A stretch of DNA of 64,000 nt from Blautia sp. (GTDB lineage Bacteria; Bacillota; Clostridia; Lachnospirales; Lachnospiraceae), in the NCBI GenBank assembly GCA_022770365.1, contig JALEHU010000006.1:1-64000 (forward strand). The letters are read 5' to 3'. Both the position numbers and the translations under genes were made by a program. The notes under the pieces were generated by a model. It searched no databases. It was given only the letters and a program-made list of their open reading frames with translations, and was not told the DNA's origin. This document shows positions 45,457 through 54,497 of the stretch, piece by piece (the first letter of the stretch is position 1; each line of letters opens with the position of its first letter).

Positions 45457-47539
45457 TTTTCAGCGCCCTCTGATCCGAAAGGCCAGGGAAATGGGATATG
45501 AGACCCATGTATTTGCCTGGAGAGAAGGGGCAACAGGCGCAGAAGACGCGGATGTTTTTTACGAGATCAGCATTACAGAGAAGGAAAAGATACTGGAGAT
45601 ATGCCGAAAAATTCAACCTGAGGCTGTGGCAACGATTGGTTCAGATCTTGCCAATATCACTGTACAGTATCTAGCTGAAGAACTGGAGCTTCCATGCAAC
45701 AGTAGGGAGTGTATCCGGAATTCCACAAACAAATATGCAATGCGGACAGCATTTCAGAAAGCAGGTATCCCGGTACCGTTTTTTCAGATCGCAGAAGAAG
45801 GACAGGAAATCGTACCTCCATCCTATCCTGTTATTGTAAAGCCCACAGATCGTTCCGGAAGCCGTGCGATCACAAAAGTGGAAGCACCGGAAGAACTGGA
45901 GGAAGCAATACGGAATGCGGCCGGGCAGTCTTTTGAGAAAAAAGCCATTGTAGAGGAATACATTCATGGTGCTGAGTACAGTGTGGAAACCATCAGTTTT
46001 GAGGGAAAACATACCTGCCTGGCTATCACAAAAAAATTTACAACAGGAGAACCCCATTACATTGAGGTAGGGCATCTTCAGCCGGCACCTCTTGATGACG
46101 CAATAAAGGAAAAAGTGGAACAGACAGTATTTCGTGCCATGGATGCCTTGGACGTGCGTTATGGTGCGGGACACAGTGAACTGCGCATCGATTCTCTGGG
46201 AAATATACGAATTATTGAAATCGGTTCCCGAATGGGAGGCGACTGTATCGGCTCAGATCTTGTGCCTTTATCCACGGGTCAGGACTTTGTAAAAATGGTT
46301 ATAGATACTGCTGCAGGCAAAGCCCCGGAGATAAAGGAAACGGAGTCCCGTATTTCGGCAATCCGATTTTTAATGAATGAAAAAGACCTTAATCATATGG
46401 AACATATAAAGAAAGAATTTCCGGAAAATGTAAAAAAAATCGTTCTGGACAGTCCGGTGAAAGGTGCAAAAATCACAGACAGCGGAAGCCGTCCCGGATT
46501 TTACATTCTTCAGGCGGATTCCATGGAAGAGATGGAAATCCTTCTCCATGAAGGCCCGGGGGAAAACCCTGTGGATATTTTTGAAACCCCTGTGCAGAAA
46601 ATGCGCTATTCTGATGGAAAGAATACGTTTTATATAAAACGGGATGATCTGCTGCCATTCTCTTTTGGCGGGAATAAAGTCCGTTTTGCGCGGAAATTTG
46701 TGGAGGACATGCAGGCGAAGCACTGTGACAGTATGATTATTTACGGCAATTATCATTCCAATCTCTGCCGGATCTTGTCGACACTTTGCAGGGAACTGGA
46801 TATCCCCTGTTACATGGTTCACAATACAGAGGATATCAAAGAGGAAAAAGAAACCCATAACAGCCGCATCATACGGAAAATGGGCGTGAAGGAAATTCCC
46901 TGCAGGAAACAGGGGATTGCAGATGCAGTACAGCAGGCGATGGATGAACTGACGGAAAAAGGATATCATCCGTATTATATTTACGGAAATACCGGCGGGA
47001 CAGGGAATGAGTGGGTGCCCATGCAGGCTTATGTGGAAGCTTATATGGAAATCTGCGCCTTTGAGGAGAAAAACGATGGAAAATTCGATTACATTTTTCT
47101 CGCATCCAGTACCAATGCTACACAGTCGGGTCTGCTGATGGGAAGTATTTTGAAAAAAGATGACCGGAAGATTGTGGGGATTTCTGTTTCCAGAAACGAG
47201 GAACGGGGAAAAGAAGTGATCATAGGAAATTTGAAGGAATACGCCGACAGATTTTCCGTTTTTCTTCCTGAAGATCCGGAGGAAAGAATTTATTTTACGG
47301 ATGCGTATATGGAAGGCGGCTACGGTGTATATTCACCAAATGTGGAAGATTTGATCAATCGGGTTTACCGGACGGATGGAATTCCGTTAGATATGACATA
47401 TACAGGAAAAGCATTTTATGGTATGATGAAATATCTGGAAGAACACAACATAACGGATAAAAATATCCTCTTTCTTCATACGGGAGGAACACCGTTGTTT
47501 TTTGACTATCTGATGGAAGATTTGGAGACATCTGAATGA
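45425..47539 (+). CDS. Fusion of an ATP-grasp ligase and a PLP-dependent DCyD/ACC-deaminase-like enzyme
   Basis: The start is ATG 45425, with GGAG five bases before it; the track start adds 32 unsupported residues. The result is 704 residues. Residues 1-375 form an ATP-grasp carboxylate-amine ligase: N-terminal IIGAN, VIVKPTDRSGSRA near 136, VEEYIHGAEYS near 176, EIGSRMGGDCIGSD near 265. Residues about 380-704 match the D-cysteine desulfhydrase/ACC-deaminase fold-type II PLP family: KRDDLLPFSFGGNKVRF with the expected Schiff-base Lys418, a GNYHSNLCR block and the closing LHTGGTPLFF. The two activities probably act in sequence on an amino acid. It overlaps the next ATP-grasp gene by four bases. 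Confidence 0.88.
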   Translation: MKKIAIIGANDFQRPLIRKAREMGYETHVFAWREGATGAEDADVFYEISITEKEKILEICRKIQPEAVATIGSDLANITVQYLAEELELPCNSRECIRNSTNKYAMRTAFQKAGIPVPFFQIAEEGQEIVPPSYPVIVKPTDRSGSRAITKVEAPEELEEAIRNAAGQSFEKKAIVEEYIHGAEYSVETISFEGKHTCLAITKKFTTGEPHYIEVGHLQPAPLDDAIKEKVEQTVFRAMDALDVRYGAGHSELRIDSLGNIRIIEIGSRMGGDCIGSDLVPLSTGQDFVKMVIDTAAGKAPEIKETESRISAIRFLMNEKDLNHMEHIKKEFPENVKKIVLDSPVKGAKITDSGSRPGFYILQADSMEEMEILLHEGPGENPVDIFETPVQKMRYSDGKNTFYIKRDDLLPFSFGGNKVRFARKFVEDMQAKHCDSMIIYGNYHSNLCRILSTLCRELDIPCYMVHNTEDIKEEKETHNSRIIRKMGVKEIPCRKQGIADAVQQAMDELTEKGYHPYYIYGNTGGTGNEWVPMQAYVEAYMEICAFEEKNDGKFDYIFLASSTNATQSGLLMGSILKKDDRKIVGISVSRNEERGKEVIIGNLKEYADRFSVFLPEDPEERIYFTDAYMEGGYGVYSPNVEDLINRVYRTDGIPLDMTYTGKAFYGMMKYLEEHNITDKNILFLHTGGTPLFFDYLMEDLETSE

Positions 47540-48723
47540 AAAAATTAATGATTCTGGGTGCCAGCTATTCCCAGCTCCCGCTTTATAAGGCAGCCAAAAA
47601 GCTGGGGATACATACGATTGCAGCAAGTACGCCCGGAGACTGGCCGGGTTTTGCTGCTGCAGATGAGAGCTCCTATACGGATATTTCCGATCCTGAGGCA
47701 GTGCTGCAGGCTGCCAGGAAATATCGGATAGACGGAATCACCACCTGCTGTCTGGATACAGGAGTAAGGGCTGTCGGCTATGTATGCGAAAATCTCGGCT
47801 TAAAGGGGCTTTCCGCCAGAGCCGGAGAAATCAGCAGCGATAAGTATAAAATGAAAGAAGCCTTTATAAAAGGCGGTGTCAACTGTGCCCGTCATATCTG
47901 TATCCGAAACCGTGAGGAACTGGAGACCGCTCTTGATCAGTTTCGTTTCCCGGTGATCTTAAAGGCTGTGGATCTGATGGGCAGCAGAGGAATTTTCCGC
48001 TGCAATACAAAAGAAGAAGCCCTGGTGAATTATAAAGAAACCATGGCAGCGACACGGAAGGATTACTGTCTTGTTGAGGAATTCATTGAGGGGAAGATTC
48101 TCGGCTGTGAGGCAATGCTGTCTGATGGGAAAATGCTCTACTGTCTGCCGAATAATATTGATGCTTATCAGAGCCATGTCCCTACGCCTGTTGGGCATTC
48201 TGTTCCGTATAAAAAGCAGAAAACCCTCGGTGCTGAAGTGGAACGGCAGGTTTCTCTTGCCATAAAAGCAGTCGGACTGGACAACTGTCCGGTAAACTGT
48301 GATCTGATTGAAAAAGATGACCGGGTTTATGTGATTGAAATCACCGGACGCGCCGGTGCCACCTGCCTGCCGGAAATGGTTGGACTGTATTATGGCATTA
48401 ACTATTATGAAGCCATTGTGCGTCTGGCTCTTGATATGGAAGTGGCTGAAATGTTCCGTGAGGACATTCCTCATCAGGCAAATTTGTCCAGAATCCTTAC
48501 CTCCGAACGGGCTGGAATTGTAAAAGCGATACATAATGAAAATGATTCTACCGAGGACATTTTTGATCTTTCCTTTAATATAAAGCCGGGAGATGAGGTG
48601 CGCAGATACGAAAACGGACGGGACAGGCTTGGTCAGTTGATTCTGACAGGCGAAAATCTAAATGCCTGTGAAAAGCGTCTTAAGCAGGTTTTGTCGAAAA
48701 TTAACATTGAATTTACATTATGA
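47536..48723 (+). CDS. Second ATP-grasp ligase
   Basis: This 395-residue ATP-grasp protein starts inside the stop of the fusion gene (ATGA overlap). Motifs: N-terminal LGASYSQLPLYKAAKK, VILKAVDLMGSRG near residue 140, VEEFIEGKILGCEAM near 180, and the metal-binding EITGRAGATCLPEM near 269. It is related in layout to the ATP-grasp half of its neighbour but clearly diverged, so it may use a different acyl donor or acceptor. The usual reaction is amide bond formation through an acyl phosphate. Substrates unknown. Confidence 0.87.
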   Translation: MKKLMILGASYSQLPLYKAAKKLGIHTIAASTPGDWPGFAAADESSYTDISDPEAVLQAARKYRIDGITTCCLDTGVRAVGYVCENLGLKGLSARAGEISSDKYKMKEAFIKGGVNCARHICIRNREELETALDQFRFPVILKAVDLMGSRGIFRCNTKEEALVNYKETMAATRKDYCLVEEFIEGKILGCEAMLSDGKMLYCLPNNIDAYQSHVPTPVGHSVPYKKQKTLGAEVERQVSLAIKAVGLDNCPVNCDLIEKDDRVYVIEITGRAGATCLPEMVGLYYGINYYEAIVRLALDMEVAEMFREDIPHQANLSRILTSERAGIVKAIHNENDSTEDIFDLSFNIKPGDEVRRYENGRDRLGQLILTGENLNACEKRLKQVLSKINIEFTL

Positions 48724-48738
48724 TTGTGAGAAAATAAC

Positions 48739-49122
48739 ATGAGAAATCATTTGTCTGCGAAGAAAAGTATTTTTTTACTGCTGCATATCAGCCTTCTGTT
48801 CAGTTCTCTGAGCGGCGTCTGCTCCAAGATGGCGTCCAGATATACAGATGATATTTTTTCCATCCCGTTCCTGTTCTGGTTCGGGCTGGTTTTTGTGATC
48901 ATGTTCGGATATGCGATTATCTGGCAGCAGATTCTGAAGAGAATGCCTCTGACGGTCGCTTATGCTAATAAACCGGTGACACTGATCTGGGGCATCATCT
49001 GGGGAAGCGTGATCTTTGATGAAGAGATTACGTGGAATATGATTGCCGGTGCAGTGGTTATTTTTGCAGGAATTTATTTTGTAACAAGTGAAAAAACAGA
49101 GAGAGGCGGTGAGCGTCAGTGA
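48739..49122 (+). CDS. SMR/EamA-type half transporter, subunit 1
   Basis: This 127-residue protein has four predicted membrane helices and the EamA/SMR feature AYANKPVTLIWGIIWGSVIFDEEIT near the end of helix 3. It overlaps the next, related gene by four bases, which indicates a heterodimer. Paired small proteins of this type include ArnE/ArnF, which flip undecaprenyl-phosphate-linked 4-amino-4-deoxyarabinose. A lipid-linked sugar flippase role fits the neighbouring glycosyltransferase but is inferred. Confidence 0.78.
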   Translation: MRNHLSAKKSIFLLLHISLLFSSLSGVCSKMASRYTDDIFSIPFLFWFGLVFVIMFGYAIIWQQILKRMPLTVAYANKPVTLIWGIIWGSVIFDEEITWNMIAGAVVIFAGIYFVTSEKTERGGERQ

Positions 49123-49463
49123 GTGAACTGCGTATGGGAGTGTGTGTGCTGCTGGCTTCGGTTATGATTTCATCCGTTTCTCAGATTCTGCTGAAAAAAG
49201 CAGCCAACAGAATTTATAAAAATCCGCTGGCAGAATACCTGAATCCTCTGGTTATCGGGGCTTATGCCATGTTTTTCGGTTCTGTGATCCTGACGATGAT
49301 CGCACTGAAATATGTGCCGCTTTCCATGTCACCGATTCTGGAATCCACAGGTTATATTTTTGTGTCTGTCCTTGGATACATATTTTTGAAAGAACGTTTC
49401 AGTAGGAGAAAGCTTTTTGGATTTGCCCTGATCCTGTGCGGGATCATGATTTTTTATCAATAG
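49119..49463 (+). CDS. SMR/EamA-type half transporter, subunit 2
   Basis: This 114-residue, four-helix protein is read from GTG 49119 inside the stop of subunit 1. It has SQILLKKAANR after helix 1 and the EamA-like SPILESTGYIFVSVLGYIFLKERFS block. It presumably dimerises with the preceding protein. An ArnF-like flippase subunit is the best analogy; small drug efflux is an alternative, less likely in this operon. Confidence 0.78.
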   Translation: MSELRMGVCVLLASVMISSVSQILLKKAANRIYKNPLAEYLNPLVIGAYAMFFGSVILTMIALKYVPLSMSPILESTGYIFVSVLGYIFLKERFSRRKLFGFALILCGIMIFYQ

Positions 49464-49524
49464 TGATGTCTGTGCAGGCAGATATTTTTGTGTACCTTAA
49501 AGAAAAGAGTAAGGAGTCAGAAAG

Positions 49525-50478
49525 ATGCTGGTATCCATTGTTATACCATGTTATAATTCAGAACACACCATCGGCAGGGTGGTGGAACTGGCGATTGAAG
49601 AATTTAAAAAAATGAATGACTATGAATGTGAGTTTGTCCTGGTGAATGATTATTCCAGAGACAATACCTGGCAGGCAATTCATACACTGACGGAGAAATA
49701 TCCTAATGTAAAAGGAATTAATCTGGCCAAAAACTTCGGGCAGCATAATGCTATCATGGCGGCACTCCATTATACAAAAGGAGAGTTTATCGTGGGTATG
49801 GATGATGATATGCAGAATCATCCGTCTCAGATCCCACAGTTCCTGGATAAAATGCAGGAAGGATATGACATTGTATTTGGTGTGTTTAAAGAACGTAAGT
49901 TTTCTGTGATTAAAAATATTACAGGAGCTATCAGCAGGTTTCTTCTGTGGCATCTGCTGGACCGCCCTAAAGATATCCAGATGAGCAGTTTCTGGTGCTG
50001 CAGGCGTTATGTGCGGGATGAAGTTGTGAAATATGAAGGATATAATACTTTTCTTCAGGTGTTGTTTTTCAGAACGACTCATAACATTGCCAATATAGAA
50101 ATTGAACATTATGCAAGAGAAGTGGGAACCTCTAATTATAATTTCCGGAGAGGACTGAAGCTGTTTATGTCCTGCCTGAATTTTACAGTAATTCCGCTGC
50201 GTGTCTCGACGATTCTGGGAACTCTTTTTTCTGCTGCGGGATTTATCGGAGCGCTGGCGGTTCTGATTCAGAAGATTCTGAATCCGGCTGTTGCTATTGG
50301 CTGGTCATCTCTGATGTGTGCCATGCTGGTGCTGTTCGGTTTCTGCTTTCTGATGCTTGGAATTATCGGAGAGTATCTGGGCAAAGCTATTTTGAACATT
50401 AATAAGACACCTCAGTATGTGATACGGGATAAGGAAAATATTGAGGATACCTGCGGAGAAAAACAAAAGGATTTATGA
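49525..50478 (+). CDS. Polyprenyl-phosphate GT2 glycosyltransferase (ArnC/DPMS-like)
   Basis: This 317-residue protein has a GT2 catalytic domain (SIVIPCYNSEHTIGRV, LVNDYSRDNT, VGMDDDMQNHP) in residues 1-230 and two C-terminal membrane helices. This build is typical of ArnC, GtrB and dolichyl/undecaprenyl-phosphate sugar transferases, which move a nucleotide sugar to a lipid phosphate at the inner leaflet. It sits after the paired SMR genes and before a sugar aminotransferase, suggesting that it loads an amino sugar on the lipid. Confidence 0.87.
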   Translation: MLVSIVIPCYNSEHTIGRVVELAIEEFKKMNDYECEFVLVNDYSRDNTWQAIHTLTEKYPNVKGINLAKNFGQHNAIMAALHYTKGEFIVGMDDDMQNHPSQIPQFLDKMQEGYDIVFGVFKERKFSVIKNITGAISRFLLWHLLDRPKDIQMSSFWCCRRYVRDEVVKYEGYNTFLQVLFFRTTHNIANIEIEHYAREVGTSNYNFRRGLKLFMSCLNFTVIPLRVSTILGTLFSAAGFIGALAVLIQKILNPAVAIGWSSLMCAMLVLFGFCFLMLGIIGEYLGKAILNINKTPQYVIRDKENIEDTCGEKQKDL

Positions 50479-50533
50479 TATAGTTTTGCTGTAATTACCG
50501 CTTACTAACAGAAAAGTTACATAGAGGAGATCA

Positions 50534-51676
50534 ATGATTGATTTTAACAGACCTGCTTTTACAGGCAGAGAAATGGATTATATAAAAGATGCAGTAAACC
50601 GCGGAATGCTGTGCGGTGATGGAGTCTATACAAAACACTGTTCCCGGTGGATGGAGGAAAAGTTTCAGGTGAGACACGTTCTTCTGACTACGTCATGTAC
50701 GCATGCTCTGGAGATGGCAGCGTATCTGTCAGACATTCAGCCGGACGATGAAGTGATTATGCCTTCATATACATTTGTATCTACTGCCGATGCATTTGTG
50801 CTGCGTGGAGCGAAGGCGGTATTTGTAGATATCCGCCCGGATACGATGAATATCGATGAGAAACTGATTGAAGATGCAGTGACGCCAAGGACTAAGGCAA
50901 TTGTTCCGGTTCATTATGCGGGAGTGGCCTGCGAGATGGATACTATTATGGGGATTGCTGCGAAATACAATCTTAAGGTGATTGAGGATGCAGCACAGGG
51001 TGTTGATGCTTTCTACAAAGGGAGAGCACTGGGTACCATCGGTGATTTTGGTTGTTACAGCTTCCACGAGACAAAGAATTATACCATGGGAGAAGGCGGA
51101 GCCCTTCTTTTCCAGGATGAAAAATATCTGGATCGTGCGGAAGTTCTTCGGGAAAAAGGTACGGATCGGAGTAAGTTTTTCCGGGGCCAGGTTGATAAAT
51201 ACCGCTGGGTGGATTACGGGTCTTCTTATCTGCCAAGCGAACTGAATGCGGCTTATCTTTATGCCCAGCTGGAAGAACATGAGAGAATCAGCCGCAAACG
51301 TATGGAAATTTACAATTATTATCATGAGAATCTGAAATGCCTTGCGGATGAAGGAAAGATTGAGCAGCCTTTTGTACCGGAAGAATGTGTACATAATGCA
51401 CATATGTATTATATCAAGGTACGTGATATTCAGGTACGGACACGCCTGCTTGCTTACCTCAGAGAACAGGGAATCTGCAGTGTGTTTCATTATGTTCCTC
51501 TCCATTCGGCACCAGCCGGAAAGAAATTCGGCAGATTCCATGGAGAAGATGTTTATACCACAAAAGAGAGCGAGCGGCTGATGAGGCTGCCCATGTTCTA
51601 CAATCTGGATATGGAAGATGTAAAGAAAGTTGTGCATGCGATTGTTTCTTTTGATGGATTTGAGGGAAGACTATGA
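50534..51676 (+). CDS. DegT/DnrJ/EryC1 sugar aminotransferase (WecE/RffA-like)
   Basis: This PLP enzyme of 380 residues transfers an amino group to a keto sugar nucleotide. It has the family blocks MPSYTFVSTADAF, VIEDAAQGVDA and CYSFHETKNYTMGEGGA with the cofactor lysine near residue 181. Sequence style and length are those of dTDP-4-keto-6-deoxyglucose 4-aminotransferases (WecE/RffA), which make dTDP-4-amino-4,6-dideoxygalactose. RfbB at 44 kb supplies such a substrate. GAGGAG precedes the ATG. It overlaps the next gene by four bases. Confidence 0.88.
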   Translation: MIDFNRPAFTGREMDYIKDAVNRGMLCGDGVYTKHCSRWMEEKFQVRHVLLTTSCTHALEMAAYLSDIQPDDEVIMPSYTFVSTADAFVLRGAKAVFVDIRPDTMNIDEKLIEDAVTPRTKAIVPVHYAGVACEMDTIMGIAAKYNLKVIEDAAQGVDAFYKGRALGTIGDFGCYSFHETKNYTMGEGGALLFQDEKYLDRAEVLREKGTDRSKFFRGQVDKYRWVDYGSSYLPSELNAAYLYAQLEEHERISRKRMEIYNYYHENLKCLADEGKIEQPFVPEECVHNAHMYYIKVRDIQVRTRLLAYLREQGICSVFHYVPLHSAPAGKKFGRFHGEDVYTTKESERLMRLPMFYNLDMEDVKKVVHAIVSFDGFEGRL

Positions 51677-52992
51677 AAAAATGGAAAAAGATTTTGAATG
51701 CGGCAATTGCTGTTTCTGTATCAGTGATATGTACGGTGAGTACGGTTATGGCGGCTTCTGTTGATTTGAATGCAGTGTATGGGATTTCCAGCAACGGGCT
51801 GGAAGGCTGGCCCCAGGGACCGGAGATTTCCTGTAATACAGGGATATTGATGGAGGCAGAAACAGGAGCGGTTCTTTATGATAAAGGAGCGGATGAACTT
51901 CGTTATCCTGCCAGTATTACCAAGCTGATGACACTTCTGGTTGCTGTGGAAAACAGCAGTCTGGATGAAGAGGTGACTTTTACGGAAACGGGTGTCAGGG
52001 ATGTTACGCCTGATTCCGGCAATATCGGCATGCAGCTTGGGGAAGTCATGACCATGGAGGATTGTCTTTATGCAATGATCATCTATTCTGCCAACGAAGT
52101 GTCTGCCCAGATTGCAGAGCATGTGGGCGGAACTGAGCAGAATTTTATTGATATGATGAATGAGAGGGCTGCACAGATCGGCTGTACGAATACTCATTTC
52201 ACCAACGCAAGTGGTCTTCCGGACACGAACCAGTACACAACAGCCAGGGATATGGCGCTGATTTTCCGCGAGGGACTGAATAATGAGATTTATCGGGAAA
52301 TACTGAATACGCCGACTTATGTGATACCGGCTACGAACAAAAACAGTGAAGAGCGCAAGCTTCACACCCATCATCCCTTGTTTGCTGAGGAATCCGGTCT
52401 GTATTATCCGGGCTGTATCGGCGGCAAATCCGGAATGACCAATGATGCGGGGCATACGCTGGTAACAGGTGTGGAACAGAATGGTGTGACATATATTACA
52501 GTTGTCCTTCGGGCAGTGGATCTCAGCCAGGCCTGTGTGGACAGCCGCCAGTTATTTGACTATGGTTTTCAGAATTTCCGGAAAGAGGAATATAAAAATG
52601 GAAGTGTGATGCTTCCGAATACTATGACAACTGATCAGATTGAAGAAAAAGAAACAGACTCTGAAGACGGAAAGATTTATCAGTTTTATGTATCCGGTCA
52701 GCTGATGGGAGCCGCCAGTGTGCCGGAACCCACAGAGGCGCCGGTTCCCACTGTAACGGAGAAAGAACCCCTGGAAGAAGTGGGATCTGCTGATGAAGAA
52801 CCTCTTTATCAGCAAGAAAGTCTGGCAGAGGAGTCCGGTGTGGAATCGGAAACTGAAAAAAAAACAGGTAAATTAACCCATATGACCAAAATTCTTCTGA
52901 TCGTTATGGGAGTTATGATCGTGCTGCTTGTGATTCTTCTGGCAGCTCTGCATCACAAAAACAAAAAGAAAAAAAGAAAGAAGAGACGTTAA
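51673..52992 (+). CDS. D-alanyl-D-alanine carboxypeptidase (DacF/PBP5-like)
   Basis: This 439-residue low-molecular-weight penicillin-binding protein has a signal peptide (1-27), the catalytic S-x-x-K in ASITKLM, the SAN motif in YSANEVSAQ and the KSG of [14 protein letters not shown] second extracellular region and a C-terminal membrane helix with a very basic tail ([11 protein letters not shown]) follow. It trims the terminal D-Ala of peptidoglycan stems. Its start is inside the aminotransferase stop codon, so it is translationally coupled to glycan genes. Confidence 0.93.
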   Translation: MKKWKKILNAAIAVSVSVICTVSTVMAASVDLNAVYGISSNGLEGWPQGPEISCNTGILMEAETGAVLYDKGADELRYPASITKLMTLLVAVENSSLDEEVTFTETGVRDVTPDSGNIGMQLGEVMTMEDCLYAMIIYSANEVSAQIAEHVGGTEQNFIDMMNERAAQIGCTNTHFTNASGLPDTNQYTTARDMALIFREGLNNEIYREILNTPTYVIPATNKNSEERKLHTHHPLFAEESGLYYPGCIGGKSGMTNDAGHTLVTGVEQNGVTYITVVLRAVDLSQACVDSRQLFDYGFQNFRKEEYKNGSVMLPNTMTTDQIEEKETDSEDGKIYQFYVSGQLMGAASVPEPTEAPVPTVTEKEPLEEVGSADEEPLYQQESLAEESGVESETEKKTGKLTHMTKILLIVMGVMIVLLVILLAALHHKNKKKKRKKRR

Positions 52993-52999
52993 TAAAAGT

Positions 53000-53017
53000 C
53001 GATTGCTGACGCAATCG
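53000..53017 (+). other. Small hairpin upstream of rfbA
   Basis: CGATTG / CAATCG with a 6-base loop. There is no T-run, so termination is unlikely; it may only shape the leader. Confidence 0.35.
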
Positions 53018-53056
53018 TCCTGTACAGATAAATACGATAATATAAGGAGGATTTCC

Positions 53057-53935
53057 ATGAAAGGAATTATTCTTGCAGGAGGTTCAGGAACAAGATTATA
53101 TCCGCTGACAAAAGCGATTTCCAAGCAGATCATGCCGGTCTATGATAAACCTATGATTTACTATCCGCTTTCCACTCTGATGCTGGCGGGTATCCGTGAG
53201 ATTCTGATCATTTCCACTCCAAGGGACCTGCCGGTATTTGAAGAGCTGCTGGGAGACGGCAGCCAGCTGGGAATGAGATTTGAGTATGCCATTCAGGAAG
53301 AACCGAGAGGACTGGCGGATGCGTTTATCATCGGTGCGGACTTTATCGGCGGTGATGCTGTGGCACTGGTGCTGGGGGACAATATTTTTTATGGTCAGAG
53401 TTTTTCCAGAGTATTGCAGAATGCGTACAAACGCACAGAAACAGAAAAGGGCGCTACTATTTTTGGTTATTATGTAAGAGATCCGAGAGAATATGGCGTT
53501 GTGGAATTTGACGAAGAGGGACATGCTCTTTCGATTGAGGAGAAGCCGGAGCATCCAAAGTCCAATTATGCGGTTCCCGGACTGTATTTTTACGATAATG
53601 ATGTCGTGGAAATTGCAAGAAATGTGAAGCCGTCCGCAAGAGGCGAGATTGAGATCACCAGTGTGAATAATGAGTATCTAAGAAGAGGGACCTTACGAGT
53701 GGAGACTCTCGGAAGAGGATTTGCATGGCTGGATACCGGCAATCATGATTCTCTTCTGGATGCGGCAGATTTTGTATCCGCGTTCCAGAAACGACAGGGA
53801 CTGTATATTTCCTGCATTGAGGAAATTGCCTACAAACGAGGCTTTATTACAAAGGAACAGCTTGTTGAGCTGGCGCAGCCGCTTTTGAAGACTGCTTACG
53901 GACAATATCTGATTGAAGTAGCGGAGGGATTATAA
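53057..53935 (+). CDS. rfbA: Glucose-1-phosphate thymidylyltransferase
   Basis: RfbA makes dTDP-glucose from dTTP and glucose-1-phosphate, the first step to dTDP-rhamnose. The nucleotidyltransferase motif [12 protein letters not shown] is at residue 8 and the family blocks [14 protein letters not shown] and [10 protein letters not shown] follow. The track start (53003) is too early; ATG 53057 has GGAGG upstream and gives 292 residues. It is one base from rfbC. Confidence 0.96.
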   Translation: MKGIILAGGSGTRLYPLTKAISKQIMPVYDKPMIYYPLSTLMLAGIREILIISTPRDLPVFEELLGDGSQLGMRFEYAIQEEPRGLADAFIIGADFIGGDAVALVLGDNIFYGQSFSRVLQNAYKRTETEKGATIFGYYVRDPREYGVVEFDEEGHALSIEEKPEHPKSNYAVPGLYFYDNDVVEIARNVKPSARGEIEITSVNNEYLRRGTLRVETLGRGFAWLDTGNHDSLLDAADFVSAFQKRQGLYISCIEEIAYKRGFITKEQLVELAQPLLKTAYGQYLIEVAEGL

Positions 53936-53936
53936 A

Positions 53937-54488
53937 ATGGGTAAGATTACAGTAGAAACATGTGAGATTGAAGGACTGAAGGTCATTACACCAACCGTAT
54001 TCGGCGATGCCCGCGGTTATTTCATGGAAACCTACAATTACAATGATTTTAAAGAAGCCGGTATTGATGTGGAATTTGTGCAGGACAATCAGTCCAGCTC
54101 CCGCTATGGAGTACTTCGCGGTCTTCATTTCCAGATCAATTATCCGCAGGATAAGCTGGTCCGCGTTGTAAACGGTGAAGTCTTTGATGTGGCTGTGGAT
54201 CTTCGGGAAGGTTCCGCAACTTACGGTAAATGGTTCGGTGTTATTCTTTCCGCAGAAAATAAAAAACAGTTCTTTATCCCGAAAGGATTCGCACATGGAT
54301 TTCTGGTGCTTTCCGAAAATGCGGAGTTTACCTACAAGTGTTCTGATTTTTATCATCCCAATGATGAAGGCGGCCTGATTTGGAATGACCCGGATATCGG
54401 GGTAGAATGGCCTGTTCCGGAAGGTATGGAACTGATTTTTTCAGAGAAAGATCAGAAATGGGGCAGCTTTAAGGAATTCCGGAGATAG
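53937..54488 (+). CDS. rfbC: dTDP-4-dehydrorhamnose 3,5-epimerase
   Basis: This 183-residue cupin-like epimerase has the RfbC signature GYFMETYNYNDF, the active-site His in LRGLHFQ, and the PKGFAHGFLVLSE block. It acts between RfbB and RfbD. The ATG is one base past the rfbA stop. Confidence 0.96.
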   Translation: MGKITVETCEIEGLKVITPTVFGDARGYFMETYNYNDFKEAGIDVEFVQDNQSSSRYGVLRGLHFQINYPQDKLVRVVNGEVFDVAVDLREGSATYGKWFGVILSAENKKQFFIPKGFAHGFLVLSENAEFTYKCSDFYHPNDEGGLIWNDPDIGVEWPVPEGMELIFSEKDQKWGSFKEFRR

Positions 54489-54497
54489 GAGAGAGGA

